Of a stretch of 64,000 bases of DNA, positions 1 to 9,210 are shown piece by piece. The stretch lies in NCBI GenBank assembly GCA_965263305.1, contig OZ253666.1, positions 1,550,001 through 1,614,000 on the forward strand, given 5' to 3'. The DNA comes from MED-G105 sp965263305 (GTDB taxonomy: Bacteria; Pseudomonadota; Alphaproteobacteria; Caulobacterales; Parvularculaceae). Under the pieces are notes generated by a model, which did no database searches, was not told the origin of the DNA, and saw only the letters and a program-made list of their open reading frames with translations. The translations under genes and the position numbers were made by a program. Numbering within the stretch: position 1 is the first letter of the stretch; each line of letters opens with the position of its first letter.

Positions 1-644
1 TCAACAACCTCCATCCCGTTCACGATACGGCCGAACACAGTGTATCCCGGCCGCGCCCCAAGATCGTTCTGTAGGTGGTTCAACATATCGTTGTCTTTAA
101 TGTTGAAGTAAAACTGCGACGTGGCGCTGTTTGGGTTCCGCGTACGCGCCATAGCGATCGTTGTGCGGTAATTGCCAAGGCCATTATCGCCCTCATAGGC
201 CACAGGCTCGCGGGTTGGCCGCTCATTGAAATACTGATTGTACCCACCGCCCTGAACGACAAATCCGCTGACCACACGGTGAAAAATCGTCCGTGTATAG
301 TGCCCATCACGAACATAGGTCAGAAAATTTTCAACCGTTTGAGGCGCTTCTTCAGGGTAGAGCTGAACAATGACCTCACCCATATTGGTGATGATTTTTA
401 CGTGAACGTTGCTCGACGGCCATTCGATTGTATCAACAAGACTTGGCGGTATGACGATTGGCTCTTCGACAACCTCTGCATCAGCCGTGGTTTCGGCGAT
501 TACCTCCCCTGCACTTTCGCCGCTCACGCTCCCGTCAGTGACCTCTTCCGCCACCTCGTCGGCGGCCCTATCCTCGGGTTGAGCGCCGCACGCGGCCAAG
601 ACCGTGAATGACAAAGCGATGATTGTCTTTTGTATGAGCCGCAT
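1..644 (-). CDS. Cyclophilin-type peptidyl-prolyl cis-trans isomerase, lipoprotein (3' end cut off)
   Basis: Catalyses cis-trans isomerisation of prolyl bonds, probably in the periplasm. The N-terminus (MRLIQKTII, then VLAAC) is a lipoprotein signal with the lipidated cysteine at residue 19. A roughly 60-residue acidic, alanine-rich linker follows. The cyclophilin fold starts near residue 75 (ITNMGEVIVQLYPEEAPQTV) and carries the family motifs FHRVVSGFVVQGG and a variant of the MARTxxPNSATSQFFIN block. The gene runs off the window after GRIVNGMEVV, so only the last part of the domain is missing. The start is the ATG at 644, preceded by AGGGG. It is transcribed in the same direction as pgi but upstream of no gene in view. 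Family call firm; periplasmic location inferred from the lipobox. Confidence 0.9.
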   Translation of the reverse strand, partial: MRLIQKTIIALSFTVLAACGAQPEDRAADEVAEEVTDGSVSGESAGEVIAETTADAEVVEEPIVIPPSLVDTIEWPSSNVHVKIITNMGEVIVQLYPEEAPQTVENFLTYVRDGHYTRTIFHRVVSGFVVQGGGYNQYFNERPTREPVAYEGDNGLGNYRTTIAMARTRNPNSATSQFYFNIKDNDMLNHLQNDLGARPGYTVFGRIVNGMEVV

Positions 645-673
645 GGCTTTACCCCTAATTTAAAGTCGAATTT

Positions 674-2344
674 CTAAACCGATGACTGCGCGGCGCGCAC
701 TTGATTAATCCGCTCCAAGAGCGCTTCAGTTGATGAATCATGAGCGCCAGGCGCAGATTTTTCCTCTCCCAAGGCGCTGATTTCGGGCAGGATCGCTTTG
801 GCCAAGACTTTGCCCAACTCAACCCCCCATTGGTCGAATGAATTCACATCCCAGATGACCCCCTGGCAGAAGATCTTATGCTCATAAAGCGCGATCAGCG
901 CGCCAAGGGCCTCGGGCGTTAGTTTATCCATCAAAATCGAGTTCGTCGGCCGGTCGCCTGGAAACACCTTATGGGGCGTCAGAGCATCGATCTCCTGGGG
1001 GGTTAATCCTTGTTCCTTTAACTCCTCGCGCACCACCGCCTCCGATTTTCCAAGCATTAGCGCTTCGGTCTGGGCGAGGAAGTTCGCCAAAAGTTTTGGA
1101 TGATGATCACCCCTTTCATCCTGGCTGATGCTGGCGGCGATAAAGTCGGCCGCCACCACATCGGTGCCTTGGTGGATGAGTTGATAGAACGCATGCTGAC
1201 CGTTTGTGCCTGGCTCGCCAAACAATATCGGCCCCGTGCCATAGGCAACGCGGGCGCCGTCCTTCGTCACGCTTTTGCCGTTGGATTCCATATCCGCTTG
1301 CTGCAAATAAGCTGGCAATCGGTGCAGATGCTGATCATAGGGAAGAACGGCATGGGTATTCACGCCCAGGAAATTGCGGTTCCAAACCCCGATCAGCGCG
1401 AAGATCGCCGGCATGTTCTCTTCCAACGGCGCGCTGCGGAAATGTTCATCCATCGCGTGGGCGCCGCGCAGCAACTGTTCGAAGACGCCGAAGCCGACCT
1501 GCAACGCGATGGGCAGGCCGATGGACGACCACAGTGAATAGCGCCCCCCGACCCAATCCCAAAAGACGAACATATTGTCCGGGGCGATGCCGAACCCTTC
1601 AACGGCGCGGGCGTTCGTCGACAGAGCGATAAAGTGTTTTGCGATATCGGCGTCGCTCGCGCCCTCGGCCAACAGCCATGCCCGCGCGCTGGCCGCGTTG
1701 GTCATTGTTTCCTGGGTGGTGAAGGTTTTCGAGGCAATCACAAACAAAGTGCGCGCCGGATCGACTTGCGCCAACACATCCCCCAAATGCTGCCCGTCAA
1801 CATTGGAAACGAAGAATGCGCGCTTCCCGTCTAGCCAATAGGGCCGAAGGGCTTCCGTCACCATCACCGGACCAAGGTCGGACCCGCCGATGCCAATATT
1901 TACGACCGTATCGAGGGGTTCGCCAGTAAAGCCCTTCAATTCATTCGCCGCGTAACGGTTGGCGAAGGTTTTCATTTTTTCGCGGACCGCATGGACATCC
2001 CGGCCGACATCCTCGCCATCGACATGATAATTCCGCATGGCGAAATCACGTAAGGCGACATGGAGGACAGCGCGGGATTCCGTCGTGTTGATTTTCTCGC
2101 CCGTCACCATGCGCTTGATCGCGCCTTCAAGGTCGGCCTTGTGGGCCAGTGCAATCAACGCCGCCAAAACATCCCGGCTTACTTTGTTTTTGGCGTAATC
2201 GAGATAGAGCCCCGCCGCTCCAAGGCTGAAGTGGCGCCCGCGCGCCGGGTCGGCGTCAAACAACGCGCGTATCGTTGTCGTCTCCAGTGCGGACGCGAGC
2301 CCCTCAAGGGCGCGCCACTCTTCCGTTTCATTGATCGCACCCAT
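674..2344 (-). CDS. pgi: Glucose-6-phosphate isomerase
   Basis: Interconverts glucose-6-phosphate and fructose-6-phosphate in the cytoplasm (glycolysis, gluconeogenesis, cell-wall sugar supply). It is 556 residues, the usual bacterial length. GIGGSDLGPVMVTEAL near residue 151 is the phosphate-binding loop. WDWVGGRYSLWSSIGLPIAL near residue 265 matches PGI signature 1, and FDQWGVELGKVLAKAI near residue 505 matches signature 2. All expected conserved blocks are present without interruption. The start at 2344 (MGAINETEEW) has AGGTG four bases upstream. It is flanked by the cyclophilin lipoprotein on the same strand, 29 bases beyond its stop. Confidence 0.97.
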   Translation of the reverse strand: MGAINETEEWRALEGLASALETTTIRALFDADPARGRHFSLGAAGLYLDYAKNKVSRDVLAALIALAHKADLEGAIKRMVTGEKINTTESRAVLHVALRDFAMRNYHVDGEDVGRDVHAVREKMKTFANRYAANELKGFTGEPLDTVVNIGIGGSDLGPVMVTEALRPYWLDGKRAFFVSNVDGQHLGDVLAQVDPARTLFVIASKTFTTQETMTNAASARAWLLAEGASDADIAKHFIALSTNARAVEGFGIAPDNMFVFWDWVGGRYSLWSSIGLPIALQVGFGVFEQLLRGAHAMDEHFRSAPLEENMPAIFALIGVWNRNFLGVNTHAVLPYDQHLHRLPAYLQQADMESNGKSVTKDGARVAYGTGPILFGEPGTNGQHAFYQLIHQGTDVVAADFIAASISQDERGDHHPKLLANFLAQTEALMLGKSEAVVREELKEQGLTPQEIDALTPHKVFPGDRPTNSILMDKLTPEALGALIALYEHKIFCQGVIWDVNSFDQWGVELGKVLAKAILPEISALGEEKSAPGAHDSSTEALLERINQVRAAQSSV

Positions 2345-2451
2345 GTATCACCTAGTTCTTGCGCCGAGCATTGCCGTTTTCACGGCAGGTAATAGGCATT
2401 TTAAGCGTTCGCCTCAACGCCCCTTAAGCGATGCGGGGTATTAAGGAAAAT

Positions 2452-2706
2452 ATGACGCTTCAAAAGAATTCCCCCTTGAACAATGCCCAGCACAAATCGG
2501 CTGTCGCCACCACGCGAATTGTGGGTCTGCGCTTAACGGCGGTCATCGCCGTGACCGCTACCTTTGTGATGAATGCCCCTTCCGCGACGCCGCCCCTTAA
2601 AACGGCCGGCGCGCCTAGCGTGCTATCAGCGGGGATGGAACCGCCAGCCTCAGAAAACACGAGACATTCATCGACCGACCGGACGCCCCCCACCACGGCG
2701 CAATGA
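2452..2706 (+). CDS. Small possible exported protein, unknown
   Basis: An 84-codon frame that I do not recognise. An AAGGA sequence lies four bases before the ATG at 2452, a better start than the in-frame ATG at 2431. Residues about 20-43 form a basic-then-hydrophobic stretch (RIVGLRLTAVIAVTATFVMN) that could be a signal peptide or membrane anchor. The remainder is rich in Pro, Thr and Ala with no motif. It lies alone between two genes of the opposite strand, and an opposing frame overlaps it. It may be a small secreted protein or a chance frame; the ribosome site and hydrophobic segment are its only support. Confidence 0.35.
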   Translation: MTLQKNSPLNNAQHKSAVATTRIVGLRLTAVIAVTATFVMNAPSATPPLKTAGAPSVLSAGMEPPASENTRHSSTDRTPPTTAQ

Positions 2707-2771
2707 GTCATGGCGAATTGGGGCGCGGAGAATGCCGCTAGACAACGGCCGCTATTCTCCGACCCTCCCTA

Positions 2772-3383
2772 TTAAGACCCGTATTTGACGGAACAGCCAT
2801 AGGGCTTGGTTTTGGCTGTCGCCACCTCTTGGCCGTTCGATACGCTCGTGAACGCCGCCAGCACGTGGTTGGTCGCGCCGTCCACCGCATTATGATCCGC
2901 TGACGGCATATCATCGATGGCGCCGTCATAGCGCAGCAGACCGTCCCCATCGATGACGAACATATGGGGCGTCGTCTTCGCGGCGTATTTTCTGCCAATG
3001 ATCCCGTCGGGGTCCAGGACGATGTGGGTGGGCTGCGCATTGCGCTCTTGGGTTAACGCATCGGCTTGCGCGCCGGATACATGGCCCTGCTTGCCGGGGG
3101 CAGAGGAGATAACCGACACCCATACGCCACCCGCTGCGACGACCGCGGCCTGGGTGCTTTGCATGTTCCCCGTGTCATAATGTTTCTGCACAAAGGGGCA
3201 GCCGTCATTGGTCCACTCCAATACGACGGTTTTCCCTTCGAACTGGTCAAGCGAGATTGTCTCTCCCGTTGATGTCTCGCCTTGGAACGATGGCGCGACG
3301 TCGCCGACTTGGGCCGTAGAAGGCGCCTGAGCGCAGGCAATAGCGACAGCCCCGAGAGAAAGGAAAGCAGCGATTTTAAGCAT
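2772..3383 (-). CDS. Periplasmic redoxin (AhpC/TSA, PrxL-like)
   Basis: Thioredoxin-fold protein of 203 residues. Residues 1-20 are a signal peptide (MLKIAAFLSLGAVAIACAQA), so it acts outside the cytoplasm. The redoxin core follows, with LEWTNDGCPFVQKHY holding the reactive Cys62 and PHMFVIDGDGLLRYDGAI as the cis-Pro and beta-strand block. A second cysteine near the C-terminus (YGCSVKY, Cys197) is typical of this branch. The chosen start has GAGGAG seven bases upstream; an earlier in-frame ATG at 3398 overlaps that ribosome site and is unlikely. The next gene upstream on the same strand is a DsbD/ScsB-type transporter, a plausible electron donor. Peroxidase activity is inferred. Confidence 0.85.
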   Translation of the reverse strand: MLKIAAFLSLGAVAIACAQAPSTAQVGDVAPSFQGETSTGETISLDQFEGKTVVLEWTNDGCPFVQKHYDTGNMQSTQAAVVAAGGVWVSVISSAPGKQGHVSGAQADALTQERNAQPTHIVLDPDGIIGRKYAAKTTPHMFVIDGDGLLRYDGAIDDMPSADHNAVDGATNHVLAAFTSVSNGQEVATAKTKPYGCSVKYGS

Positions 3384-3479
3384 TACGGATCTCCTCATTT
3401 TTATTTTGGTTTCTTTCGTTTTTCGTTCTTGGCGATAGCTGAACTCTACAAAACGATAGTCCTCTCATCCCCTCATTCG

Positions 3480-5777
3480 CTACTGTGACGCCGCCGACTG
3501 CACGCCCGCTTCAACGGCGTTTCGTATGGCGCGTTCCGTCAACGGAAGGGGCACAACGCGCGGCGCGCCAGCTGGCGGATAGTAAACGTAGAGCGGCACG
3601 CCATTCGCCCCGAACGCCTCAAGAGCTTTGGTGATCATGGGATCACGCCGCGTCCAGTCGGCCGCCATGACCCGCACATCGTTCTCGTTAAACAGTTTCC
3701 CGACCGATGGTTTTGACAAGACCGTGGCTTTGTTGACCTGGCACGTCACGCACCAGGCGGCGGTGAAATCCACGAAGACGCCCGCACCGTCAGCACGTGT
3801 CTCAACAATCATATCGGGGTCATAGGCCATCGCCTCAAGGGCGCCATAGCCGCCCTTCGCCCCGGCACCGGCTGGGTCCGCGAGTTTTAACTGACTGGCC
3901 GGCACAATAGCGCCCAACAATGCGATGACGGCGACACCGCGCCAGATCATCCCGCCTGGCCGATCATTGTTCAAGCGTTGCTTACTTTGCTCAAACAACC
4001 ACGCCGCCAGGGACAGGGCGATTAAGCCGCCAAGCATGATGGCAAGGCCAGACTGTCCGGATTGCTGCGCCAGGACCCAGACGAAAAACGCGGCCGCCGC
4101 GAACACGGGGAAGGCCAGCGCCTGTTTAAACGTCTCCATCCAAGCGCCAGGTTTCGGCAAATACCGACCGAGCTGGGGCGCGAAAGATAGCAGGGCATAT
4201 GGCGCGGCGAGGCCGAGCGCCATGGTGACGAAAATCAGCATACCGATCGCTGGCGGCAGCAAGACAGCCGCCCCCATGGGCGCCGACAAAAGCGGGCCAA
4301 TACAGGGCGCGGCGACAAAGACCGCGAGCACGCCGGTAAAGAAGGCACCAGCGTCCCCGCCTTTATCGGCAAGGCCGGCCCCCACATTTTGGAGGCCTTC
4401 GCCGACATGGAACACACCCGCAAGGTTTAATCCGACGAGGAATAAAACGTAAGCCGAGAGGGCGACCACAATGGGTGATTGAAGGTGAAAGCCCCAGCCC
4501 AATTGTTCGCCGCCTGCGCGCAACACCAGCAACAACGCCCCAAGGGCTGCAAAGGTCGCCACCACGCCGCCGACGTATAACAGGCCATGGCGGCGCGCCA
4601 CGCCCGGCGCCTCTTGAGCCGCACGCAAGAACGAGGCGGCCTTGATGAAAATAATCGGGAAAACGCAGGGCATGACGTTCAAGATCAGCCCACCGAAAAA
4701 CGCCGCCAGCAATAGCAAAGGGATATTTGGCGGAGCACCAGTCGCCTGAACGCCCGCCTGCCCGCTTACCTGACCGCCTGCCTGACCGCCAGAAATGTTA
4801 ACCCCAGCAGCGCCAATACTGGCGAGAATTCTCTCACCACCATCATCAGCAGGCTGAGCGGTGACCGAGAAGGCGCGCCTTTCCGCGCCCTTCTTTTCGG
4901 ATCCAAGGGATAAAACGCCCGCCACTTTTTCCAGCGTCTCGGGCTCGTAATAAAGCCCCGCCGCCGTTTTAATCAGCAGGCGCGCGCCGTCTTTCGTAAC
5001 GCGTTGCGGTGTCGAAGGCTCGATGACCCCTTCCGCCGCGGAGAAAAAATAGGCGTCTTCGATATCGCCGGTGATGTCGGCGACATCGAACGATAGGACG
5101 AGACCGTCTTCGGTCGCCGCGAAATTCGCGTCAGCGGGAAACGCCGCCGGCGCCGCTGCGCGAAACGCATCCGCGATAGCCTTAACGGACGGATCGTTGG
5201 CCGCCGTTGCGGCCGTTGGAACGTTCAAAGAAAAAGCGCCGTCTTCAGGCACGCAGATTTCTTCGCAGATCAGCCAGGTCGCGGAGAGATTGATGGGAAC
5301 CGCCGCGCCAACAGCAAGGTCGGCCGGGGCGGTGATCGGCGCCATAAATACCGGCGCGCCATGGTGGCCATAGTTAACAAACGGGCCGACGGGGATACGC
5401 TCCGGGCTCGGATAAACAATATCGCCGGCAGTGAACCCCTCTGGCAGGGTCCAGCGGAACTCTAAGGGCAAGCCTGAATCGCCGGGATTGCGCCAATAGA
5501 CGTGCCAATTTTCTTCCAACACTTGTTGGAAAACGAACCAAATAGTCTCGCCCGGCGCGAACGCGGTCGTTTCGGCCGATAAGGTGCTGCGCGCATGGGC
5601 GGTCTCGACCGTCTCACTCAAGCGTTCAGATGCAACCGTGTTTTGTGTCGCTTGAGCCGCGCTCACCGAAGGAGATAACAACAACGCGAACGCCAGCAGG
5701 CCAGTGATGGCCCGAATAGCGGCCGGACCGAGGTCGGGTTTTTTCGAGACGGGTAATATGAAAAATGCTCTCACCAT
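3480..5777 (-). CDS. DsbD/ScsB-type thiol:disulfide interchange membrane protein
   Basis: Moves reducing electrons from cytoplasmic thioredoxin across the inner membrane to periplasmic partners. Domain order in the 765-residue form: signal peptide, periplasmic DsbD-alpha/DUF-type immunoglobulin-like domain (about 30-310), a Gly/Gln-rich linker, the CcdA-like transmembrane domain (about 345-620) and a C-terminal thioredoxin domain. The membrane domain has both redox cysteines, in LNVMPCVFPIIFIKAASFLR and VAAPCIGPLLSAPMG. The C-terminal active site is FTAAWCVTCQVNK. The frame is open to 5831, but the M at 5777 directly precedes a normal signal peptide. ScsB of Caulobacter is known to reduce a peroxiredoxin-like protein and TlpA; the redoxin downstream fits that role. 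Function by homology; ScsB versus DsbD is not settled. Confidence 0.88.
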   Translation of the reverse strand: MVRAFFILPVSKKPDLGPAAIRAITGLLAFALLLSPSVSAAQATQNTVASERLSETVETAHARSTLSAETTAFAPGETIWFVFQQVLEENWHVYWRNPGDSGLPLEFRWTLPEGFTAGDIVYPSPERIPVGPFVNYGHHGAPVFMAPITAPADLAVGAAVPINLSATWLICEEICVPEDGAFSLNVPTAATAANDPSVKAIADAFRAAAPAAFPADANFAATEDGLVLSFDVADITGDIEDAYFFSAAEGVIEPSTPQRVTKDGARLLIKTAAGLYYEPETLEKVAGVLSLGSEKKGAERRAFSVTAQPADDGGERILASIGAAGVNISGGQAGGQVSGQAGVQATGAPPNIPLLLLAAFFGGLILNVMPCVFPIIFIKAASFLRAAQEAPGVARRHGLLYVGGVVATFAALGALLLVLRAGGEQLGWGFHLQSPIVVALSAYVLFLVGLNLAGVFHVGEGLQNVGAGLADKGGDAGAFFTGVLAVFVAAPCIGPLLSAPMGAAVLLPPAIGMLIFVTMALGLAAPYALLSFAPQLGRYLPKPGAWMETFKQALAFPVFAAAAFFVWVLAQQSGQSGLAIMLGGLIALSLAAWLFEQSKQRLNNDRPGGMIWRGVAVIALLGAIVPASQLKLADPAGAGAKGGYGALEAMAYDPDMIVETRADGAGVFVDFTAAWCVTCQVNKATVLSKPSVGKLFNENDVRVMAADWTRRDPMITKALEAFGANGVPLYVYYPPAGAPRVVPLPLTERAIRNAVEAGVQSAASQ

Positions 5778-5911
5778 GGGCCTGCATGTACCCCCGTCAA
5801 CGTGATGCGCCAAGCGCAATGCGCGCCACATCGGCGTGCGTCGCCGGAATGTGAAGCGCGTTTAGAATTCGTTCATTTGTACTAGAAAACCAGGAAATCA
5901 GATCAGCGCGC

Positions 5912-5953
5912 AAAAAAACGCCCCATCAGCGCAAGGCGTGAGGGGGCGTTTCT
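5912..5953 (-). terminator. Rho-independent terminator after the sapC-like gene
   Basis: An ACGCCCC stem at 5918-5924 pairs with GGGGCGT at 5943-5949 around an 18-base loop. On the minus strand a run of seven T follows (A-run at 5912-5918 on the plus strand). It lies just past the stop of the SapC-family gene at 5979. A short T-rich tract on the other side could make it weakly bidirectional. Confidence 0.75.
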
Positions 5954-5978
5954 TGAAATATTCTTTATTTACAGTCGC

Positions 5979-6788
5979 TTAGGAAACAGCAACGGGTTCG
6001 AAGACATTCTGCTCGGTCAAGCCAAAGCGCTTCGCGCGGCGCTGAACCAGAAGGCGCCAATTAGAAAGTGACAGGAGCTGCGAGTAAAGGATCGGCAGGA
6101 TGTTGATCTGGCGCATTTCCAGGAACTGCTGATCCGGCAGGTTTTTAATCGCGTTCTCATCACAGCCGAAATACTGCGCGAAAGCGCGCGGCTCGCCCGC
6201 TGCCTGGCCGTCGGCCCCTTGCGGCGTGTACTGGGCCGTTTGACCAGAGACAACGTTAAACCGCTTCAACTCTTCCATGAAACGATTGGTCATCTGGCGA
6301 TCTTCCTCATAGCGCTTGGTGAAGTCGATCGCATTTTGCGTGAAGGCGGAGGGCTCTGCCCCATCGAATAGCGGCTGGTCGCCGCCATATTTCAGGCCTT
6401 CATAGCCGCGATCGATGACAACGGCGAACCGCTCGCCATCAGTCTCCGCGGCGATGCCAAATGGGTACCGGCGCACATAGCCCGGTACATAGGCTTCTTC
6501 CTCCCAACGACCGTCTTCATTGATGAAGAGGTTATGGTCGTCGATCAATCCAACCACGGCCATCGGCAATGGCTGCTCAGCGGACATGAACACCACGGGA
6601 TAAAACCGGGAGGCGGCAGCGATTTCCGAAACGGTCAACGGCAGAGCGCGGACTTTCGCGGCGAACTTAAACGGCTGATCAACCGGGGAGACGCCAAGCC
6701 CGTTATGGGCTTCCGGGTTCAACAACTCCGGCGCGTCATAAAGGAACATCTTACCGGAAACCTGGGGGGCGGCGGGGGTTTGGCTCAT
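5979..6788 (-). CDS. SapC family protein
   Basis: 269 residues matching the SapC family, named for a protein encoded beside a Campylobacter S-layer gene; biochemical role unknown. Visible family features include FYPVVFMSAEQPLPMAVVGL near residue 65, then a block with YVPGYVRRYPFGIA, and the late segment LPDQQFLEMRQINILPILYS. There is no signal peptide or membrane segment, so it is probably cytoplasmic. The start at 6788 (MSQTPAAP) has AAGAAAGG six bases upstream; an in-frame ATG at 6806 lacks one. It stands alone, with its own terminator. These genes are common in alphaproteobacteria and often lie near envelope functions, but nothing here shows the job. Confidence 0.8.
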   Translation of the reverse strand: MSQTPAAPQVSGKMFLYDAPELLNPEAHNGLGVSPVDQPFKFAAKVRALPLTVSEIAAASRFYPVVFMSAEQPLPMAVVGLIDDHNLFINEDGRWEEEAYVPGYVRRYPFGIAAETDGERFAVVIDRGYEGLKYGGDQPLFDGAEPSAFTQNAIDFTKRYEEDRQMTNRFMEELKRFNVVSGQTAQYTPQGADGQAAGEPRAFAQYFGCDENAIKNLPDQQFLEMRQINILPILYSQLLSLSNWRLLVQRRAKRFGLTEQNVFEPVAVS

Positions 6789-7132
6789 GGCCGACCTTTC
6801 TTCCATCTAGCGGGCGCCGCTATGCGGGCGTCCTTTATACTCATGATTAAAAACGGACCAGCGCCGTCCGAATGGCGAAAATCGCCTCTTTCTGCCGCTG
6901 TCAGACGAGGCGGCTTAGCAAAAACTCCCGCGCGGTCCAAGGGGGGGCGTTAGACCATTGGGCCGGCCCCGATGAGATTTGACGCCGATTTGGCCCGATT
7001 CCCGGCGGCGCCACATTCGCTGCGCTAACCCGTTCTTGAGGAAGCGGCCCTAAAAACAATGGTGCGCCAACGACGGAATTAGAAAATCTGGGAGTTTAAG
7101 GGGTGAACGAGCGCAATCTAGGGGACCGTACG
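6789..7132. other. Intergenic stretch between divergent genes
   Basis: Separates the SapC-family gene from the hydrolase lipoprotein and must hold both promoters. I see several short GC-rich dyads, for example CGGAC/GTCCG near 6855, but no convincing gene, repeat or terminator. Frames crossing it lack ribosome sites. Confidence 0.4.
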
Positions 7133-8404
7133 ATGCGATTGAAAATTCAAGCAGCTGTCTTTTTTCTTCTCACCGCCTGTTCCGAAAGCGGCACCACCCC
7201 GCCGCCCGTTATCCCAAACAGCGCGCCGATCGCCCAGGCGCAATCGCCCGCTCAGGTCGTCGAAGGGGAAACAGTCACGCTTTCCGGCGCGCAAAGCAGC
7301 GATCCCGACGGCGTTGTCAGCCAGTTCTCGTGGCGGCAAGTTTCCGGCCCATCGGTCAGTCTCGGCAACGCTAATACGGCCAATGCGACATTTCAGGCGC
7401 CGTTGGTGAATGTCGCCAGCAGCCTGACCTTTGAATTGACGGTCACCGACGAAGATGGCGCGTCTAACGCCGATACTGTCTCCACAACCATAGAGATAGC
7501 GCCCCGGTCAACGATTGTTGAGATTGAAACGGTGTTCGACGGCGAGGCCCGCGCTTACTCAGTTTATACGCCGGCGAATTATCAGGCGGGCGCCCCAGCG
7601 GTCGTCTTACTGCATGGCGGGGGCAGCGGTATGCGAACCGCCCTTGGCCCCTTCAACACGACAAGACGCTGGGTCGATCATGCAGAGAGCGATGGCTTCT
7701 TATTGATCGCCCCAAACGGTTACAATGAAACCCGCAGCGATGGCCTGGGTGACCAGCAAAGTTGGAACGATATACGTGACGATTTAAGCGGCCGCACATC
7801 GCTTGAGGACGATACGGGATTCATTCTCGCATTGCTTGACGATATCCAGGCGGCGCGTGAGCACGATCCCACACAGGTATTTGTGACCGGATCGTCAAAT
7901 GGCGGCTTTATGACATTTGGCCTTCTCATCGAACAATCCAGCCACTTTATTGGCGGCGCCAGCTTCATCGCCGCGTTGCCCGAAGAGGTTGTACCGAACC
8001 CGCTTTCGCCAACCCCCGTTATGATTCTGAATGGCACGAATGATCTGCTTGTTCGGTTCCAAGGGGGACCCGTTGGCGAAGACGGCGCCCCCAGTCGCTC
8101 AGTGCAGGATACAATCGATTATTGGCTGGCAAACAATGAGGCGGATGTCGCGGCGGCGATATCAACCCAATTGCCCGACAGAGCGCCGGCTGATGGGTGC
8201 CAGATCATTGAAACCACCTATCCGTCGCTCATCAATGATGATCCGGCTGTCCTCGTATATATTGCCCTAGGCGGCGGCCATAATATCCCGGACCCCAATG
8301 CGCCAAACTTTACGCCGGAGAATGAACCCATCTTAGGACCACGGTGCCGCGACGTTGACGGGGTCGACCTCGCTTTTCAGTTTTTTCAAACACTCACCAA
8401 CTGA
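7133..8404 (+). CDS. Lipoprotein with PKD-like domain and alpha/beta hydrolase (poly(3-hydroxybutyrate) depolymerase/LpqC-like)
   Basis: Probable surface or periplasmic esterase. A lipoprotein signal (MRLKIQAAVFFLLTAC) leads into a PKD/REJ-like beta domain (about 30-125), recognised by VVEGETVTLSGAQSSDPDG and LTFELTVTDEDGASNADT. The hydrolase (about 140-420) begins with YSVYTPANYQAG and VVLLHGGGSG (oxyanion region). The nucleophile elbow is VTGSSNGGFM; a likely acid is in ILNGTNDLLV and the histidine in ALGGGHNIP. This layout matches secreted PHB-depolymerase-like or feruloyl-esterase-like proteins; substrate unknown. An upstream in-frame GTG at 7103 with GGAG eight bases before it is an alternative start, but the ATG at 7133 gives a normal-length lipoprotein signal. 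Confidence 0.82.
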   Translation: MRLKIQAAVFFLLTACSESGTTPPPVIPNSAPIAQAQSPAQVVEGETVTLSGAQSSDPDGVVSQFSWRQVSGPSVSLGNANTANATFQAPLVNVASSLTFELTVTDEDGASNADTVSTTIEIAPRSTIVEIETVFDGEARAYSVYTPANYQAGAPAVVLLHGGGSGMRTALGPFNTTRRWVDHAESDGFLLIAPNGYNETRSDGLGDQQSWNDIRDDLSGRTSLEDDTGFILALLDDIQAAREHDPTQVFVTGSSNGGFMTFGLLIEQSSHFIGGASFIAALPEEVVPNPLSPTPVMILNGTNDLLVRFQGGPVGEDGAPSRSVQDTIDYWLANNEADVAAAISTQLPDRAPADGCQIIETTYPSLINDDPAVLVYIALGGGHNIPDPNAPNFTPENEPILGPRCRDVDGVDLAFQFFQTLTN

Positions 8405-8568
8405 TAAGGCACAGCCGCCTTGGTCGAAGGCATCGCCGCCCCAAAGGACACACGCCCATGGACGTCTGACCCAGGGCGTGACCCAGCTATCGCGCTTTCT
8501 CCATTAATCTGTCATGAGTTCATGGCTTTATCGTCGTTGAGTAATTGGGGTTTTTCAGCGGTAGAACC

Positions 8569-9210
8569 ATGCAGCTTTTCCAATCCAATGCATTGCCCGG
8601 CGGGCGGGTGCGCCATCGCTATCCGGTTTATTTCTGCCGCCACGGCCAGACGGATTGGAACGCCGCGCGCCGTTTTCAGGGCCATGCCGATATCCCGCTC
8701 AATGATGTCGGGCGGGCGCAGGCAGGCCGCAATGGCCTCGCCCTCAAAAACAATCTCGAAGCGGACGCCGCCTCTTTGCGGTGTTTCGTCAGCCCGTTGT
8801 CGCGGGCGCGGGAAACTTTGGAGATTATCCGCGCCGCCCTCAAAATGCCGCCCCGCCGCTATACGGTCGATGATCGATTGATTGAAATCGATCTTGGCGA
8901 TTGGAACGGAAAAACCCCTGAGGAGATCGAACAGGATACGCCTGGCGCTTTTGAGGAGCGGGAGAAAGACAAATGGGCCTATCGGGTGCCCGGTGGCGAA
9001 AGTTACGAGGCCGCGGCGGCGCGCACCCGTGAGTTTCTCATCGAGCAGGTATTGAACGCAAAAGGCCCGACGCTGATTGTTGGCCACGGCGCCTCCGGAC
9101 GCTTGCTGCGGGGATATCTAACCGGCCGGTCGAAACATGATATTCCCCATATGGAGGCGCGCCAGGATGTGATCCTACGCCTGCATCGTGGGTCGGAAAC
9201 GGCGCTTTAA
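8569..9210 (+). CDS. Histidine phosphatase family (phosphoglycerate mutase-like)
   Basis: Cytoplasmic phosphohydrolase or mutase of the branch-1 histidine phosphatase family, about 213 residues. The catalytic block YFCRHGQTDWNAARRFQGH near residue 20 contains the RHG phospho-histidine, and LNDVGRAQA follows as usual. The acid-region ELDLGDW-type motif appears as EIDLGDWNGKT, and the second histidine is in VGHGASGRLLRGYL. The frame opens at 8545, but the ATG at 8569 (MQLFQSNAL) is the likelier start. It lies 113 bases before polA on the same strand. Substrate cannot be told; members act on phosphoglycerate, sugar phosphates, cobalamin intermediates or nucleotides. Confidence 0.85.
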   Translation: MQLFQSNALPGGRVRHRYPVYFCRHGQTDWNAARRFQGHADIPLNDVGRAQAGRNGLALKNNLEADAASLRCFVSPLSRARETLEIIRAALKMPPRRYTVDDRLIEIDLGDWNGKTPEEIEQDTPGAFEEREKDKWAYRVPGGESYEAAAARTREFLIEQVLNAKGPTLIVGHGASGRLLRGYLTGRSKHDIPHMEARQDVILRLHRGSETAL

